Position numbers and translations under genes: made by a program
The notes under the pieces: generated by a model
Seen by the model: the letters and a program-made list of their open reading frames with translations, nothing else
Database searches by the model: none
What the model was told of the DNA's origin: nothing
Assembly: GCA_019247255.1 (NCBI GenBank)
Contig: JAFAPJ010000552.1
Span: forward strand, 1 to 7,613
DNA length: 7,613 nt
Reading direction: 5' to 3'
Source: Methylobacteriaceae bacterium
GTDB lineage: Bacteria; Pseudomonadota; Alphaproteobacteria; Rhizobiales; Beijerinckiaceae
Shown here: in pieces, positions 5,634 to 7,613 of the stretch
How positions within the stretch are numbered: the stretch's first letter is position 1
Layout of the letters: each line of letters starts with the position of its first letter

Positions 5634-7613
5634 GGCGAGGTGGAGGGCCGTGACCGCGAGGTCGACGAGCTTGATGCCGATGAAGGGCGCGACGAGGCCG
5701 CCGACGCCGTAGATCGCGACGTTGCGGGCCAGCAGTCGGCCAGCCCCGATCGGGCGGTAGCGCACGCCCTTCAGCGCGAGGCGCACGAGCGCCGGGATGA
5801 TGAGCGCGTTGAAGATGATCGCAGACAAGATCGCGCTCTCGGGCGTCGCGAGCCCCATGACGTTCAAGGCACCGAGACCGGGATAGAAGGCGACGAACAT
5901 CGCCGGAATGATCGCGAAGTACTTCGCGACGTCGTTCGCGATCGAAAAGGTCGTGAGCGCGCCGCGCGTCATGAGGAGCTGCTTGCCGAGCCCGACCACC
6001 TCGATGAGCTTGGTCGGGTCCGAGTCGAGGTCGACCATGTTGCCGGCCTCGCGCGCCGCCTGCGTGCCGGTGTTCATCGCGACGCCGACGTCGGCCTGCG
6101 CGAGGGCGGGCGCATCGTTGGTGCCGTCGCCGCACATAGCGACGAGCTTTCCGCCTTCCTGCTCGCGGCGGATCAGCGCCAGCTTGTCCTCCGGGGTCGC
6201 CTCGGCGAGGAAGTCGTCGACGCCGGCCTCGGCCGCAATGGCGGCCGCCGTCAGCGGGTTGTCACCCGTGATCATGACGGTGCGGATGCCCATGCGGCGC
6301 AGCTCCGCGAAGCGCTCCCGCATGCCGGCCTTGATGACATCCTTGAGGTGGATGGCGCCGAGAAAGCGGCCGTCCCGCACGACCGCGAGCGGCGTGCCGC
6401 CGGCGCGCGCGATGTCATCCGTGATCCGTTTCAGCTCGCGGCCGGCGGCCGAGCCTGCCTGGTCCGGGGCGGTGCGCAGCACTGCGTCGACCGCGCCCTT
6501 GCGGACGCTCGTTCCCCCCGCGTCGAGGCCCGACAGGCGGGTCTGGGCGGAGAAGGCGATCACCCGGGCGCCCGGCGGGAGGGCGGCGTCGGCGATCCCG
6601 TGCTTCGCGTGCCCGAGCGCCACGATCGAACGACCTTCAGGCGTCTCGTCGGCGAGGGACGCGAGCACGGCCGCCTCGGTGAGCTCGGCCAGCGTGACGC
6701 CTTTCAGGGGCACGAACTCGGACGCCTGGCGGTCACCGAGCGTGATCGTGCCGGTCTTGTCGAGGAGGAGGGTCGAGACGTCGCCGGCCGCCTCCACGGC
6801 GCGGCCGGACTTCGCGAGCACGTTGAAGCGGACCAGCCGATCCATCCCGGCGATGCCGATCGCCGAGAGCAGCGCCGAGATCGTCGTCGGAATAAGCGTG
6901 ATGAGGAGCGCCGCCAGGATCGCGACAGGCACGCTGCCGCCCGCATAGGCCGCGAAGGCTGGCACGGTCGCGACCGTGATCAGGAAGATGATCGTGAGCC
7001 CGACGAGCAGGATGGTGAGGGCGATCTCGTTTGGCGTCTTCTGCCGCGACGCGCCCTCGACGAGCGCGATCATGCGATCGAGGAAGCCCTGGCCCGGACC
7101 CGCCGTCACGCGCACCACGATCCAGTCGGAGACGACCCGCGTGCCGGCCGTCACGGCCGAGCGGTCGCCGCCAGCCTCGCGGATCACGGGCGCGCTCTCG
7201 CCCGTGATCGCGGCCTCGTTGACGGACGCGACGCCCTCGACGACCTCGCCGTCGGCCGGGATCAGCTCACCGGCTTCCACCCGCACCCGGTCTCCGATCC
7301 TGAGCTGGGACGCAGGGACAAGTTCCGGCCCGGCGGTGCCGACGCGGTTCGCGACGAGCTCGGCCTTGGCCGAGCGCAGCGACGCCGCCTGGGCGCGGCC
7401 GCGCCCTTCGGCCAGCCCCTCGGCGAAGTTGCCGAAGAGCACGGTGAGCCAGAGCCAGAAGACGAGCTGGCCATGGAAGGCGCTTGCGGGGCCGCCGAGG
7501 TCGCGCAGCCACAGGACGGTGAGGAGCGCCGCCACGATCGCGGTCGTGAACATGACCGGGTTTCGCACGAGAAGGCGCGGGTCGAGCTTGACGAGAGCCT
7601 GAGCCACCGCCTC
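5631..7613 (-). CDS. kdpB: KdpB, P-type ATPase subunit of K+ pump (5' end missing)
   Basis: The catalytic subunit of KdpFABC, which hydrolyses ATP to drive K+ uptake through KdpA. 660 residues are visible, and the frame is open to the window edge with no stop. The GTG at 7605-7607 should not be taken as the start. Numbering from that codon, TGES is at 135-138 and the phosphorylated aspartate of DKTGTIT is D283. These are TGES 159-162 and D307 in E. coli KdpB, so about 24 residues precede it, roughly 22 of them outside the window. Other marks are RNPVMF near the N-terminus, [14 protein letters not shown] in the membrane helix before the P domain, [14 protein letters not shown], the hinge [20 protein letters not shown], and [11 protein letters not shown] before the last helices. 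All catalytic residues checked are present. kdpA and kdpF should lie beyond the right edge, with the KdpE-controlled promoter. Confidence 0.97.
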   Translation of the reverse strand, partial: EAVAQALVKLDPRLLVRNPVMFTTAIVAALLTVLWLRDLGGPASAFHGQLVFWLWLTVLFGNFAEGLAEGRGRAQAASLRSAKAELVANRVGTAGPELVPASQLRIGDRVRVEAGELIPADGEVVEGVASVNEAAITGESAPVIREAGGDRSAVTAGTRVVSDWIVVRVTAGPGQGFLDRMIALVEGASRQKTPNEIALTILLVGLTIIFLITVATVPAFAAYAGGSVPVAILAALLITLIPTTISALLSAIGIAGMDRLVRFNVLAKSGRAVEAAGDVSTLLLDKTGTITLGDRQASEFVPLKGVTLAELTEAAVLASLADETPEGRSIVALGHAKHGIADAALPPGARVIAFSAQTRLSGLDAGGTSVRKGAVDAVLRTAPDQAGSAAGRELKRITDDIARAGGTPLAVVRDGRFLGAIHLKDVIKAGMRERFAELRRMGIRTVMITGDNPLTAAAIAAEAGVDDFLAEATPEDKLALIRREQEGGKLVAMCGDGTNDAPALAQADVGVAMNTGTQAAREAGNMVDLDSDPTKLIEVVGLGKQLLMTRGALTTFSIANDVAKYFAIIPAMFVAFYPGLGALNVMGLATPESAILSAIIFNALIIPALVRLALKGVRYRPIGAGRLLARNVAIYGVGGLVAPFIGIKLVDLAVTALHLA

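Noticed and set aside
7605..7607. GTG as the kdpB start codon
   Set aside because: The frame continues upstream to the window edge, and catalytic motif spacing against E. coli KdpB shows that about 24 N-terminal residues precede this codon. The gene is cut by the window.

Overview
The window is high-GC DNA (strong G/C third-position bias, many GTG starts and Ala/Arg-rich proteins). It is most likely from an alphaproteobacterium, perhaps a Methylobacterium-like member of the Hyphomicrobiales. That placement rests on composition and protein style, not on a marker gene.

The right three quarters (about 1596-7613, minus strand) is the distal part of a potassium-uptake operon in the order kdpB (5' end cut by the window edge), kdpC, kdpD, kdpE. 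kdpF and kdpA would be expected beyond the right edge. KdpB is the P-type ATPase subunit and KdpC its small partner subunit. KdpD is the K+/turgor sensor kinase and KdpE its response regulator. The genes are tightly packed: 11 nt between B and C, 20 nt between C and D, and a 4-nt GTGA overlap between D and E. All catalytic motifs I looked for are present.

The left end (31-960) holds a divergent pair: a small four-helix membrane protein resembling the DUF6220 family (minus strand) and a MarR-family regulator (plus strand). The 40-odd bases between them carry an 18-bp palindrome flanked by a 16-bp direct repeat, probably the MarR operator.

The non-coding stretch between marR and kdpE (961-1595) is the unexpected part. 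At 1170-1419 it holds at least five degenerating copies of a 29-nt repeat of the CRISPR type I-E kind, with spacers of 30-32 nt where the units are intact. The two leftmost copies are the best preserved and the right-hand copies progressively worse. To the left lies a more AT-rich, leader-like sequence. Weaker traces of the same unit may continue to about 1589, almost to the kdpE stop codon. No cas gene lies in the window, so this looks like an orphan, decaying array, the relic of a lost or distant type I-E system. Open reading frames across this stretch are chance translations of the repeats and not genes.
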